Shown: positions 1-11,104, counted from the first letter of the stretch. The stretch is DNA of 64,000 bases from Candidatus Egerieimonas intestinavium (GCA_018711815.1 DVHU01000013.1:17722-81721), one strand, 5' to 3'. A program made the numbers and translations. Notes: a model not told the origin generated them from the sequence alone.

Positions 1-2
1 CT

Positions 3-440
3 GGGGGAGTTCTGTCAGTGCTGCTGACCATATTGAAGATCCTCTTGATACCGGCAGCCCTGGCGGCGGTGATTCTCCTGCGGCGGATGTTCTTGGTTTC
101 CAGGAGGCTGGCCCTGCTGAATCAGAAGGAGCCCGGCCAGGCGATCCTGCAGATTTCCTACGCTCTGCAGGAGATTCTGGAGGCAGGAGGCCTTGGAGCT
201 CCCGGGGATATGTACGATCAGGAATACGGGCGGCAGATGGCCGACCGCTTTCCAGAGCTTGATGGCAGAACGTTCCCGTATTTTATCCGAACAGCCCAGA
301 AGGCGGCCTTCTCCACGGAGGACTGTACCCTAAAGGAGGTTCGCTGGTGTCGGAGCTTCTACCGCCAGATTGGCAAAATCCTTTGGGAAAAGCTGCCCTG
401 GTGGAAGAAACTCTGGTGGCGCTACATAAAATGCTTTTAA
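3..440 (+). CDS. C-terminal part of a membrane protein (possibly transglutaminase/DUF4129-like), truncated by window start
   Basis: Frame open to the window edge; hydrophobic N-terminal segment then basic, Trp-rich tail; just upstream of spoIID-like gene. Confidence 0.5.
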   Translation, partial: GGVLSVLLTILKILLIPAALAAVILLRRMFLVSRRLALLNQKEPGQAILQISYALQEILEAGGLGAPGDMYDQEYGRQMADRFPELDGRTFPYFIRTAQKAAFSTEDCTLKEVRWCRSFYRQIGKILWEKLPWWKKLWWRYIKCF

Positions 441-478
441 CTGCATAGGATGAAGTAATAACCGAAACAGGCGGGCGT

Positions 479-1363
479 ATGAAGGAGAGACTGAAATTTC
501 TGGCTGCCGCAGCGACGGTGTTGCTTTTGCTGCCCTGTGTCCTGACGGTGCTCCTGTCCGGCCGCGGGGCAGTATCTATTTCCAGGGACACAGATCTGGA
601 GGGATATGTGGCGGCCTGCACCTATCTGGCGGCGCCCTTTGCCCAGGAGGAGGAAATGCTCAAGGCTCAGGCGGTGCTTATGCGCAGCCAGCTGTACCGG
701 GGAGCCAAGCAGGGGACGCTGGAGGGAGGGCAGCTCAAGGACGTGATGGTGCAGATGCAGAAGCTGCAGGGAATCCCGGAATTTGACCGCAGCTACCGCC
801 TCTGCCGCCAGGCGGCGGAGGCCACTAAGGATCAGGTTCTTGCCTGGCAGGGGGAACTGTGCCCGGGAGCTTTTCATTATCTGAGCGCCGGGATCACCCG
901 GGACGGTACGGAGGTGCTCCAGCAGCAGGAGTACGGCTATCTGAAGAGTGTGGAGAGCCAGTGGGACATCCAGTCGCCGGACTATCTGTCAGGGAAAACC
1001 TGCTCTTTGGAGGAACTGTCCCAGGCCCTGGGAGAGGAACTGCCGGGTCTTGCCCTCACAGAGGAGGATCTGGACAGTCTGAAGGCGGCCAAGCTGGACG
1101 GGGCGGGATATGTGCTGGAGATGCAGGTGAAGGATGAGCTTCTGCCCGGAGAGACCTTCGCCCAGGCTCTGGGGCTCTCCTCCAGCTGCTTTACGGTGCA
1201 GGTGCTGGAGGACAAGGTGCGGTTCATGTGCAAAGGAATGGGACATGGCCTGGGTATGAGCCAGTATGGGGCCCAGCAGATGGCGATCCAGGGAGCATCC
1301 TATGAGGAAATTTTAAAAACGTATTTTCCGGAAGCGGAAATTCAGACGGGGGCAGGTGTATAA
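479..1363 (+). CDS. spoIID: SpoIID/LytB-domain protein (stage II sporulation protein D-like)
   Basis: C-terminal motif GMGHGLGMSQYGAQQMA..G.SYEEILKTYFPEAEI typical of SpoIID; signal/TM N-terminus. Confidence 0.85.
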   Translation: MKERLKFLAAAATVLLLLPCVLTVLLSGRGAVSISRDTDLEGYVAACTYLAAPFAQEEEMLKAQAVLMRSQLYRGAKQGTLEGGQLKDVMVQMQKLQGIPEFDRSYRLCRQAAEATKDQVLAWQGELCPGAFHYLSAGITRDGTEVLQQQEYGYLKSVESQWDIQSPDYLSGKTCSLEELSQALGEELPGLALTEEDLDSLKAAKLDGAGYVLEMQVKDELLPGETFAQALGLSSSCFTVQVLEDKVRFMCKGMGHGLGMSQYGAQQMAIQGASYEEILKTYFPEAEIQTGAGV

Positions 1364-1418
1364 ATTCCTTGATTTTGGAAACTCTATGAATACAACATGA
1401 GATCATAGAGGTGAAAAA

Positions 1419-2288
1419 ATGATGAAAAAGGAAAGATTTACACGGATCGCCGCCAGCAGTATCCTGGCGTTGGCTGTAGTGGCAGCCGGAGTCACCATGT
1501 ACCGCTCCGAGGTCAATAAAAAAGACCAGGAAATCCAGGAGCAGGAGATGCTGCCGGAGGGAGACAGTCCCCAAGAAGAGACGGCGAAACATACGGAGGA
1601 GGATGCTAAGGAACAGGAGAACGCCTCTGGGACCCAGGAGAGTTCCGGTACGGAAGCCTCTTCCGCTCAGGCAGCCCCTGAGGAGAATGCCGGGGAGAGC
1701 GCAGCGGATGTCAGCGGCAACGGCGTGGTGCAGGAGACCCCTGAGACAGCTGCAGCTCCCGAGGATGTAACTGCCGGCACAGAAGATACCGCTGCAGTTC
1801 CCCAGGAGGATGCGGTGCAGGATACCTCCTCCGCGCAGGTGGAGAACAGCCCTCAGCTGAATTTCAGCGACGGCACAGTGATTTCCTGGCCGGTGAACGG
1901 AACTCCGGTCATTGATTACAGTATGGACGCTACGGTTTACTTCCCCACCCTGGATGTGTACAAGTACAGTCCGGCTATGGTGCTTGGCGCCCCGGAGGGA
2001 AGCCCTGTCTACGCGGCCTGCGCCGGCACAGTGACCAGCATTACCGAGGACGCTGAGGTAGGTACCCTGATGACCGTGGATCTGGGCAATGGCTACCAGG
2101 CTTTGTACGGACAGCTGAAAGACGTGACGGTGGAAGCCGGACAGACTCTGGCGGAGGGCCAGCAGCTGGGAGCTGTGGCAGCGCCCACGAAATATTACGC
2201 GGAGGAGGGCAGCAACCTGTACTTCGCTATGACTAAGGATGGCCAGCCGGTGGATCCCACCCTGTACCTGGCGCCGCTCACAGAATGA
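1419..2288 (+). CDS. M23 family peptidase-like protein (SpoIIQ-like)
   Basis: N-terminal TM, acidic low-complexity linker, C-terminal LytM-like domain (YAACAGTVTSITEDAEVGTLMTVDLGNGYQALYGQL); follows spoIID. Confidence 0.8.
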   Translation: MMKKERFTRIAASSILALAVVAAGVTMYRSEVNKKDQEIQEQEMLPEGDSPQEETAKHTEEDAKEQENASGTQESSGTEASSAQAAPEENAGESAADVSGNGVVQETPETAAAPEDVTAGTEDTAAVPQEDAVQDTSSAQVENSPQLNFSDGTVISWPVNGTPVIDYSMDATVYFPTLDVYKYSPAMVLGAPEGSPVYAACAGTVTSITEDAEVGTLMTVDLGNGYQALYGQLKDVTVEAGQTLAEGQQLGAVAAPTKYYAEEGSNLYFAMTKDGQPVDPTLYLAPLTE

Positions 2289-2503
2289 TTTGCACAAAAA
2301 CACGCAGATAGCGTATAATAAGGTAGAGATGAGAAAGACCCTGGAAAATTCGCAATCGAAATGCTTACAGTCTTTGGCAAACCATGGGTGATACACTTTT
2401 TCATCGATTGCTTTATTATAAATGAGGGACTGCCGCGGGCTTTTCAGGGGAAGCCCTTGGGCGCCGGCGGCGCCCCTTTACATAGAATGACAAGGGAGAT
2501 ATC

Positions 2504-2779
2504 ATGAACTACACCTACATGCTCCAATGCGCGGACGGAAGCTTTTACACCGGCTGGACCAATAACCTGGAAAAGCGGGTGAGAGAGCACAATGCCGGGC
2601 GGGGAGGAAAATACACCAGGGCCCACAGGCCGGTGCAGCTCTGTTACTGGGAGACCTTTTCCACCAAGGAGGAGGCCATGCGCCGGGAGTGGGAGATCAA
2701 GCAGCTTTCCCGCCGGGAGAAATGTCTGCTGGCTAAGAGAGGAACAAAGGATGAATTACAGAAAACCGAAGTATTATGA
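2504..2779 (+). CDS. GIY-YIG nuclease family protein
   Basis: YTYMLQCADGSFYTGWTNNLEKRVREHNAGRGGKYTRAHRPVQLCYWETF motif. Confidence 0.9.
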   Translation: MNYTYMLQCADGSFYTGWTNNLEKRVREHNAGRGGKYTRAHRPVQLCYWETFSTKEEAMRREWEIKQLSRREKCLLAKRGTKDELQKTEVL

Positions 2780-3866
2780 CAGCTTCGTCTGTGTGGGCGG
2801 AAGCTGTGAGGCCACCTGCTGCGCAGGCTGGCAGATTATGATCGACGAGAGGAAGATGGAAGAGTATCTGCAGGTGCCGGGAAGCTTTGGAGCCCGGCTT
2901 TTTCGTTCCATCGACTGGGGGGAGGGGGCCTTCCTGCAATCCCGGCAGGGGCGCTGCAGTTTCTTAAATGAGAAAAATCTCTGCGATATTTACCGGGAAC
3001 TGGGGCCGGACATGCTCTGCGACACCTGCCGGGAATATCCCCGGCACACGGAGGAGTTTGAGGAACTGAGGGAGCTGTCCCTCTCCCTGTCCTGCCCGGT
3101 GGCGGCCCGGATCATGCTGGAACAGAGGGAGCCCCTGGAGTTGGTGGAATTCTCTGACGACAGGGAGGAGTGCTGGGAGGATTATGAGGACTTTGACGAG
3201 CTCTTATTTTCCCAGCTTCTGGAGGCCCGGGAGAAATTGTTTGGGCTGGTGCAGCAGGAGAACCGTTCCCTGGAGGGGCGGATGGCTCTCTGCCTTAGGC
3301 TGGGGCGACGGCTGCAGAGCTGTCTGGATGAAGAACGGCTCTTCCATATGGAGAGATGCGCGGAGGAATGGGAAAAAGAATGTGCGTCGGCTGACGGGGA
3401 AGTGATTCTGGAGGGCTACCGGCTGGGCTGCCGCATGGCCGCCGCCCTGGAGCGGCTGGAGGTTCTCGGGCAGGATTGGCCCCGGGAGCTGAAGCGCACC
3501 GAAAGGCTTCTGTTTCAGAAGGGGGAGGAGAGCTACCGAAAGATCTGGGAGCGCTTTTCTGGCAGCTGGGGAGCCGCAAGCCCCCAGGCAGAGCGCTGGA
3601 ATCGGTACGGGAGGCAGCTACTGGTGTTTTTCCTCTATACGTATTTCTGCGGGGCAGTCTACGACGGCTGGATATATTCCAAGGTGATGCTGGCAGTGGC
3701 CAGCACCCTGTGGATCTGTCAGATGGCCTGCGCGCTCTGGCAGGAGCAGGGGGAGAGCCTCACCCAGGAGGACTTCCTGCGCCTGGCCTACCGCTACGCC
3801 CGGGAAATCGAGCACTCAGATGAGAACCTAAACACCCTGGAGGAGCTCTTCATGCAGTGGGAGTAG
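2751..3866 (+). CDS. fliB: Flagellin lysine-N-methylase (FliB)-like Cys-cluster protein
   Basis: CVGGSCEATCCAGW, CSFLNEKNLCDIY, LCDTCREYPRH Cys motifs; ATG at 2751 overlaps the upstream ORF end. Confidence 0.75.
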   Translation: MNYRKPKYYDSFVCVGGSCEATCCAGWQIMIDERKMEEYLQVPGSFGARLFRSIDWGEGAFLQSRQGRCSFLNEKNLCDIYRELGPDMLCDTCREYPRHTEEFEELRELSLSLSCPVAARIMLEQREPLELVEFSDDREECWEDYEDFDELLFSQLLEAREKLFGLVQQENRSLEGRMALCLRLGRRLQSCLDEERLFHMERCAEEWEKECASADGEVILEGYRLGCRMAAALERLEVLGQDWPRELKRTERLLFQKGEESYRKIWERFSGSWGAASPQAERWNRYGRQLLVFFLYTYFCGAVYDGWIYSKVMLAVASTLWICQMACALWQEQGESLTQEDFLRLAYRYAREIEHSDENLNTLEELFMQWE

Positions 3867-3890
3867 GAAAAGCAGAGGCTGACGCAGAGA

Positions 3891-4041
3891 AAGGACTGCC
3901 GCATTATTCGATATTCCCGTCTATTTGCCCGTTTGTATTCAGCCTGCGCTCACCTTGAGCCTGTAGTCTCAAGGCTGTGCTCGGCAAATTCATACAAACG
4001 GGCAAATAGACGGATATATTCGCTAATTGCGGCAGTCCCTT
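3891..4041 (-). repeat. Long hairpin repeat, copy E1 (conserved core 3939-3991)
   Basis: Outer stem AAGGACTGCCGC/GCGGCAGTCC(C)TT; perfect 22-bp inner stem 3917-3938 / 3992-4013; core shared with E2-E4. Confidence 0.9.
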
Positions 4042-4069
4042 CATGGAACAATTTCTGTTTTTCCAGCTC

Positions 4070-4741
4070 TTACACAGGCATAGGCGTTACAAAACAATAC
4101 ATAACAATGAAGTGGCAGAAGCTTCCGGCCATCACGAAGAGATGGAAAATCTCATGGGAACCGAAGTTCTTGTGATGGTTGTTGAAGATGGGCAGCTTCA
4201 GGGCGTATATGATGCCCCCGATGGTGTAGATAATTCCCCCTGCCAGCAGCCAGCCGAAGGCCGGGCGGGACAGGGTGTGGAAGATGGGGTTGAAGGCAAA
4301 TACGCACAGCCACCCCATACCGATATAGATCACCGAGGAAAACCACTTGGGGCAGGTGATCCAGAAAGCCTTCACCAGGATACCGATGAGGGCCACGGCC
4401 CACACGGCGGCGCACAGGAGTGTCCCTGTTTTTCCGTGAAGGGCGATGAGGCATACGGGGGTGTAGCTTCCGGCGATCAGCACGAAGATCATCATATGGT
4501 CCACTTTTCTGAGCCGACGGTTTACCTGCTCGTTGATGTCCAGGGTGTGGTAGATGGTACTGGCCGCATAGAGCAGAACCATGCTCAGGATAAAGATTGC
4601 CATGGAGATGATGTGGAGAACTCCCGGCTCCCTGGCAGCCTTAAGAAGCAGCGGTGCAATGCCCAGCAGGGCCAGGATAAAGCCGATAAAATGCGTGATG
4701 GCACTGCCGGGGTCTTTAATGGTAAATTTCTTCTCTTTCAT
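4070..4741 (-). CDS. Hemolysin III / PAQR family membrane protein
   Basis: Multi-TM with DPGSAITHFIGF, STIYHTLD, HEIFHLFVMAGSFCHF motifs. Confidence 0.85.
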   Translation of the reverse strand: MKEKKFTIKDPGSAITHFIGFILALLGIAPLLLKAAREPGVLHIISMAIFILSMVLLYAASTIYHTLDINEQVNRRLRKVDHMMIFVLIAGSYTPVCLIALHGKTGTLLCAAVWAVALIGILVKAFWITCPKWFSSVIYIGMGWLCVFAFNPIFHTLSRPAFGWLLAGGIIYTIGGIIYALKLPIFNNHHKNFGSHEIFHLFVMAGSFCHFIVMYCFVTPMPV

Positions 4742-4875
4742 GGCAAACACCTCTCTAAAACAATAAGTAGTATTGAAAACTATGTGATACAACTATTATA
4801 TGCCAAAAAGAGAAAAATACAAGGGGAAATTAAAATATTTTGAAAATCTTAATATTTTTCCGGCTGTAATCCACA

Positions 4876-5034
4876 AAAAAAGAGCCGCGGCATTATGCGA
4901 TATTTCTGTATATTGGTGCAGTTTGTACTCAGCCTGCGCTCACTTCGAGCCTGTAGTCTCGAAGCTGTGCTCGGCAAATTCGCACAAACTGCACCAATAT
5001 ACGACAATACTCGTTAATTGCCGCGGCTTTCCTT
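4876..5034 (-). repeat. Long hairpin repeat, copy E2 (core 4929-4981)
   Basis: Outer stem GCCGCGG/CCGCGGC; 19-bp perfect inner stem 4908-4926 / 4984-5002; same core as E1; T-run after the stem on the minus strand. Confidence 0.9.
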
Positions 5035-5041
5035 TTGCGGA

Positions 5042-5752
5042 TTACAGCTTTATGTTCTTAAAGAGATCGCCCAGAGTGGTACCGATGGCCTCGGACTTGG
5101 GCAGTTCCACATGCTCCACCACCTCTTCCTGGGAGGAGTTCTCCAGCAGCGCCTTCATGCTCAGGGACAGCTTGCCGTCCTTGATGGCGATCACCTTCAC
5201 GGTGACAGGATCCCCCACCTTCAGCACAGCGGAGGGATGCTTGATTCGCTTATCGCTGATCTGGGAAACATGAACCAGACCGGAGAGACCGTCGCCCAGA
5301 TCCACGAAGGCGCCGTAGGACTGGAGGCTCTCAACCTTTCCTTCCATAACCGTGCCCACCTGAACCTGCTCAATGCGGGCCCGGCGCTCAGCGCGCTCTT
5401 TATCCCGAAGGACATCTCTGGCGGAGAGCACCAGATGCTTGCCCTCCTCATCCGCGTCGATGACCTGCACCTGAATTTCCTTCTTCAGGAACTGCTCCAG
5501 ATCCTCCACATAGCTTAAGGACAGCTTGGAAGCCGGGATGAATCCGCGGACGCCGTCCACGTAGGCGATGACGCCGGATTTCACCACGCCCTCTACGGTT
5601 ACGGTGAGAACGGTTTTATCCTCCTTGAACTGGCGCAGCTTATCCCATACGGGGAAGTCGTCGCCCTGGTCCACATGCTGGAAGGAAGCATCAATCTCCT
5701 TCTCCAGGTCGGCCATGGTCATGTTTTCAGTTTCTCTTACTTCCTCTGACAT
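5042..5752 (-). CDS. S1 RNA-binding domain protein (ribosomal protein S1-like)
   Basis: Tandem S1 domains (GTVMEGKVESLQSYGAFVDLGDGLSGLVHVSQIS); start placed at MSEEVRE after an AGGT-type RBS, uncertain. Confidence 0.85.
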   Translation of the reverse strand: MSEEVRETENMTMADLEKEIDASFQHVDQGDDFPVWDKLRQFKEDKTVLTVTVEGVVKSGVIAYVDGVRGFIPASKLSLSYVEDLEQFLKKEIQVQVIDADEEGKHLVLSARDVLRDKERAERRARIEQVQVGTVMEGKVESLQSYGAFVDLGDGLSGLVHVSQISDKRIKHPSAVLKVGDPVTVKVIAIKDGKLSLSMKALLENSSQEEVVEHVELPKSEAIGTTLGDLFKNIKL

Positions 5753-5894
5753 TCTTTGTACCTCGCTTTCCATTTCGGGGCCTGCGAAGAAATTTCCCAA
5801 GCCCTATATTGTTACCATTATAACACGGATTTGTCATTGACCCAAATGAAATTTGATGTTAGGATAAAAATAGTTGGAGAAGGAGCGTGGAACT

Positions 5895-7556
5895 ATGCCA
5901 AATAACAGAAAAGTTTACATTATTGGGCACAAAAATCCGGACACTGATTCTATTTGTTCCGCCATTGCTTACGCGGATATTAAGAGCAGAACGGACAGCA
6001 GCCGGATTTACGCCCCCAGAAGAGCGGGAAGAATCAATGAGGAGACAGATTATGTGCTGAAACGTTTTGGGGTGGAGGAGCCTCCGTACGTGCCTGACGT
6101 GGGGACCCAGGTGCAGGATATGGAGATTCATCCCATCGAGGGAATACAGGGCACCATATCCCTGAAACGCGCATGGTATCTGATGAAGGAGCAAAATGCC
6201 GTGACCCTGGCTATAACCGACGAGGAGCAGCACCTGGAGGGGTTAATTACCATCGGCGATATTGCCAAATCCTACATGGACGCCTATGACAACACCATCA
6301 TCGCCAAAGCCCGGACCCAGTATCAGAGCATTGCGGAGACCCTGGACGGCAAGGTGCTGGTGGGAAATCCCAAGGAATACTACACGGAAGGGAAAGTATT
6401 TATCGGGGCAGTGCACCCGGATATGATGGGGCACTATATCAGCAAGGGAGATCTGGTTATCCTGGGCAACCGGGCGGAGGATCATCTCTGCGCCCTGGAA
6501 ATGGACGCCAAATGCCTGATTGTGTGCCTGGACTCCCAGGTGTCCCCCCTGATCACCCGGTACGCTCAGGAGAAGGAGTGCGTGATTATCACCACCCCCT
6601 ATGATACCTTCACGGTGGCCCGGCTGATTAACCAGAGTATTCCGGTGAAATTTTTGATGAAGACCAACAACCTGATCACCTTCCGCACAGATGATTTCAC
6701 GGATCGGATCGGGGATATCATGAGGAAGAACCGCTACCGTTCTTTCCCGGTGCTCAACCAGAAGGGCAAGTACGTGGGAACCATCGGACGCCGGGATTTG
6801 CTGAGCGTGCACCAGAAGCAGATGATTCTGGTGGATCACAACGAGAAAAGCCAGGCAGTAGATCATATAGAAGAAACAGAAATTCTGGAAATTATCGATC
6901 ATCACCGCCTGGGTTCCCTGGAGACCATCCATCCGGTTTATTTTCGGAACCAGCCGGTGGGCTGTACCGCCACCATCATGTATCAGATTTATCAGGAGAA
7001 GGGCCTGGATATTCCCCAGCAGATCGCGGGGCTTTTGTGCTCCGCCATTATATCGGATACCTTGCTGTTCCGTTCGCCCACCTGTACAGATTATGACCGG
7101 GAAGCAGCCAACGCCCTGGCGGCCATCGCGGGAGTGAACATGGAAGAGCTGGCCTCGGAGATGTTCCGGGCGGGAAGCGATCTCAGCAACAAGGCGCCGC
7201 AGGATATCTTCTATCAGGACTTCAAGAAGTTCAACTGCGAGGATATCCGGCTGGCTGTGGGGCAGATCAATTCCATGTCCAAGGAAAACCTGGCATCTAT
7301 CCGGGAGCGGCTGATCCCTTTCATCCAGGAGGAATTCAAGGATCTGAGCGTGGAGTATCTGTTCTTTATGCTGACGGATATTCTGGAGGAGTCCACGGAG
7401 CTGCTGTGCTTCGGGGCCGGTGCGGAAGATCTGGTGGAGGAGGCCTTCCACGGCAAGGTAGAGCAGTACGCCTGCCCGCTTCCGGGGATTGTTTCCCGGA
7501 AGAAGCAGCTGATCCCGGCGCTGATCGAGGCGATCCACCGGCAGCAGCAGGGATAA
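5895..7556 (+). CDS. ppaC: Manganese-dependent inorganic pyrophosphatase, CBS/DRTGG-containing type
   Basis: DHH-family motifs IIGHKNPDTDSICSAIAYAD, IIDHHRLG, CTATIMYQIY with CBS-like insert. Confidence 0.85.
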   Translation: MPNNRKVYIIGHKNPDTDSICSAIAYADIKSRTDSSRIYAPRRAGRINEETDYVLKRFGVEEPPYVPDVGTQVQDMEIHPIEGIQGTISLKRAWYLMKEQNAVTLAITDEEQHLEGLITIGDIAKSYMDAYDNTIIAKARTQYQSIAETLDGKVLVGNPKEYYTEGKVFIGAVHPDMMGHYISKGDLVILGNRAEDHLCALEMDAKCLIVCLDSQVSPLITRYAQEKECVIITTPYDTFTVARLINQSIPVKFLMKTNNLITFRTDDFTDRIGDIMRKNRYRSFPVLNQKGKYVGTIGRRDLLSVHQKQMILVDHNEKSQAVDHIEETEILEIIDHHRLGSLETIHPVYFRNQPVGCTATIMYQIYQEKGLDIPQQIAGLLCSAIISDTLLFRSPTCTDYDREAANALAAIAGVNMEELASEMFRAGSDLSNKAPQDIFYQDFKKFNCEDIRLAVGQINSMSKENLASIRERLIPFIQEEFKDLSVEYLFFMLTDILEESTELLCFGAGAEDLVEEAFHGKVEQYACPLPGIVSRKKQLIPALIEAIHRQQQG

Positions 7557-7559
7557 GCC

Positions 7560-8144
7560 ATGAAGAAGCAGGAGTGGAAAGCCGGAAATATGCTCTATCC
7601 CCTTCCGGCGGTGCTGGTGAGCGTGGCGGATCGGGAGGGGAGAGACAATCTGATCACTGTGGCCTGGGCGGGAACGGTTTGCACCAACCCGCCCATGGTA
7701 TCCATCTCTGTTCGGCCGGAGCGGTATTCCTATGCTATGCTGAGGGAGACTGGCGAGTTTGTCATTAACCTGACCACGGAGGAGCTGGCCTTCGCCACAG
7801 ATTACTGCGGTGTGCGCTCCGGGAGAGACGGGGACAAATTTCAGGCGCTGGGACTTACCCGGGAGGCGGCCTCCAAGGTAGCCGCGCCTCTGCTGGGGGA
7901 ATCCCCGGTGAATCTGGAGTGCCGGGTGAAGCAGGTGCTGGAGCTGGGCAGCCACCATATGTTTGTGGCGGAGGTGCTGGCGGTGCATGTGGATCCGGGG
8001 CTTCTGGACGAGCGGGGAAAGCTGCACCTGGACAGATCCCGGCCTATCGTTTACTCCCACGGGGAGTACTACGGTCTGGGAAGCATGCTGGGTACCTTCG
8101 GGTACAGTGTAAAGAAAAATAAGAGGAAAAAGCGGGGACGGTAA
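7560..8144 (+). CDS. Flavin reductase family protein
   Basis: LITVAWAGTVCTNPPMVSISVRPERYSY..FVINL motif. Confidence 0.85.
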   Translation: MKKQEWKAGNMLYPLPAVLVSVADREGRDNLITVAWAGTVCTNPPMVSISVRPERYSYAMLRETGEFVINLTTEELAFATDYCGVRSGRDGDKFQALGLTREAASKVAAPLLGESPVNLECRVKQVLELGSHHMFVAEVLAVHVDPGLLDERGKLHLDRSRPIVYSHGEYYGLGSMLGTFGYSVKKNKRKKRGR

Positions 8145-8296
8145 GTCTCGGCAGGAAACAGCGGGGTAGTCCCGCTGTTTTTGCGTGAAATGAAGTGTTT
8201 TGCAGGATAAAATGCAAAAGAATTGTTCCTTTCCTGCGCATAATCGGGAAGTATAAGGAAAAAATTGGGGTTTCCAGGAGTAAAATGAATGATTGA

Positions 8297-9751
<1,455 letters not shown>

Positions 9752-9828
9752 TTACGGTATTTGCTAATTTCCTTATAATAGATGGGGCGGGTTTTCCATT
9801 TTTCCTGCCCCGAAGATTTACAAGCGGA

Positions 9829-9871
9829 GAAGGGCTGCTGCACGTAAGTGCGGCGGCTCTTTTCCGCTTGC
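9829..9871. terminator. Bidirectional intrinsic terminator between gdhA and dinB
   Basis: Long hairpin CAAGCGGAGAAGGGC..GCAC GTAA GTGC..GCTCTTTTCCGCTTG between convergent genes. Confidence 0.7.
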
Positions 9872-9916
9872 GATGGAATAAGCTCCTGGACTCGGTTGGG
9901 TTAATGAGAAGGCTCC

Positions 9917-11104
9917 TTAGAATCCCCTCCGGATGGAATCCTTGCCGTATCGGCTGCGGATCTTATCCAGAGCTTCGTCCAGCTTTTTCTCTTTCTGGCT
10001 TTTTGGGGCCTGCAGATCAAAGAGGGAGAGCTGTACCGGGGTATCCGGGTCGGTGAGTTTTCCTGTGCGGATGCCCAGCAGACGGATGGGAGCCTGGCTC
10101 CAGAGGGCGTCGAAGAGCTGACAGGCGGTCCGGTAGATGGTCTCCGAGGTCTGAGTGGGGGCAGTGAGCTGGGTTTGGTGGGAGACCCTGGTGAAATCAC
10201 TGTACTTGATCTCCACGCAGATGCCGAAAGCACACTTATTGTCTGCCCGCAGGCGGCCTGCCACCTTTTCCGCCAGTCTTCGGAGAATCTTTTTGGCCTC
10301 CAGGGCGGAAGTTACGTCGGAGGAGAGGGTTACGGAATTGCCTACACCCTTAAGATCGGCGGGCTCGCTGGCCACCGGAGTTTCGTCCAGGCCGTTGGCA
10401 TATTCCCACAGCATACGCCCATGGCTTTTTAAGTGGAGAGAAATAAGCTGGGGATCCGAGCGGGCCAGATCTCCGATGGTGCGGATCTCCAGCTTTTTCA
10501 GCACAGCCACCGAGGAGTGCCCGGCCATGAAGAGCTGGTCGATGGGCAGGGGCCACAGCTTCTCGCGGATTTCCCGGGGCCACAGGGTGTGGGTTTTATC
10601 CGGTTTCTCAAAATCAGAGGCCATTTTGGCCAGCACCCGGCTGGAAGAGATCCCCACGTTTACCGTGAAGCCCAGACGTTCCCGGACGGTGCGGCGGATA
10701 TAGGCCGCGGCTTCCAGGGGGGAAGGGTAGAGGTGAGCGATCCCGGTGAAATCCAGAAAGCACTCGTCGATGCTCACCTGCTCCAGATCCGGGGTGATGG
10801 TGCGGAGAAAATCCATTAATTCCCTGCTGCGCTTGGCATAAAGGGCGTGGTTTGGCGGAACAATGGTCAGAGAAGGACATTTTCGCAGCGCCTGGGCGAT
10901 GGGCTCCGCCGTGCGGATGCCATACTGTTTTTTGGCGATCTGGGATTTTGCCAGCACAATGCCGTGGCGGGTAGTTCGGTCTCCGCCTACGATGGCGGGG
11001 ATTGTGCGGATATCGGGGCCTTCAGGATTTTCCTTTAAAAGCTCCAGGGCCGTCCAACTGAGATATGCAGAATTTACATCAATATGAAAAATAATCCGTT
11101 CCAT
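9917..11104 (-). CDS. dinB: DNA polymerase IV (Y-family), copy 1
   Basis: FHIDVNSAYLSWTALELL, SIDECFLDFTGI, NVGISSSRVLAKMASDFEKPDKTH. Confidence 0.92.
   Translation of the reverse strand: MERIIFHIDVNSAYLSWTALELLKENPEGPDIRTIPAIVGGDRTTRHGIVLAKSQIAKKQYGIRTAEPIAQALRKCPSLTIVPPNHALYAKRSRELMDFLRTITPDLEQVSIDECFLDFTGIAHLYPSPLEAAAYIRRTVRERLGFTVNVGISSSRVLAKMASDFEKPDKTHTLWPREIREKLWPLPIDQLFMAGHSSVAVLKKLEIRTIGDLARSDPQLISLHLKSHGRMLWEYANGLDETPVASEPADLKGVGNSVTLSSDVTSALEAKKILRRLAEKVAGRLRADNKCAFGICVEIKYSDFTRVSHQTQLTAPTQTSETIYRTACQLFDALWSQAPIRLLGIRTGKLTDPDTPVQLSLFDLQAPKSQKEKKLDEALDKIRSRYGKDSIRRGF

Noticed and set aside
1224-2396. 390-aa minus-strand ORF
   Set aside because: Antisense shadow of the M23/SpoIIQ-like gene; no recognisable motif
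2751-3866. FliB as evidence of a flagellar locus
   Set aside because: No other flagellar genes in the window
3891-4041. Integron attC site interpretation of the hairpin family
   Set aside because: Imperfect folded hairpins of variable length are reminiscent of attC, but I see no RYYYAAC/GTTRRRY boxes, no integron integrase and no cassette array
4070-4741. Hemolysin III as a virulence toxin
   Set aside because: The family name is historical; PAQR-type membrane proteins are widespread in non-pathogens, so no virulence claim is supported
4043-4843. 266-aa plus-strand ORF over hemolysin III
   Set aside because: Hydrophilic shadow of the multi-TM minus-strand gene, which has clear family motifs
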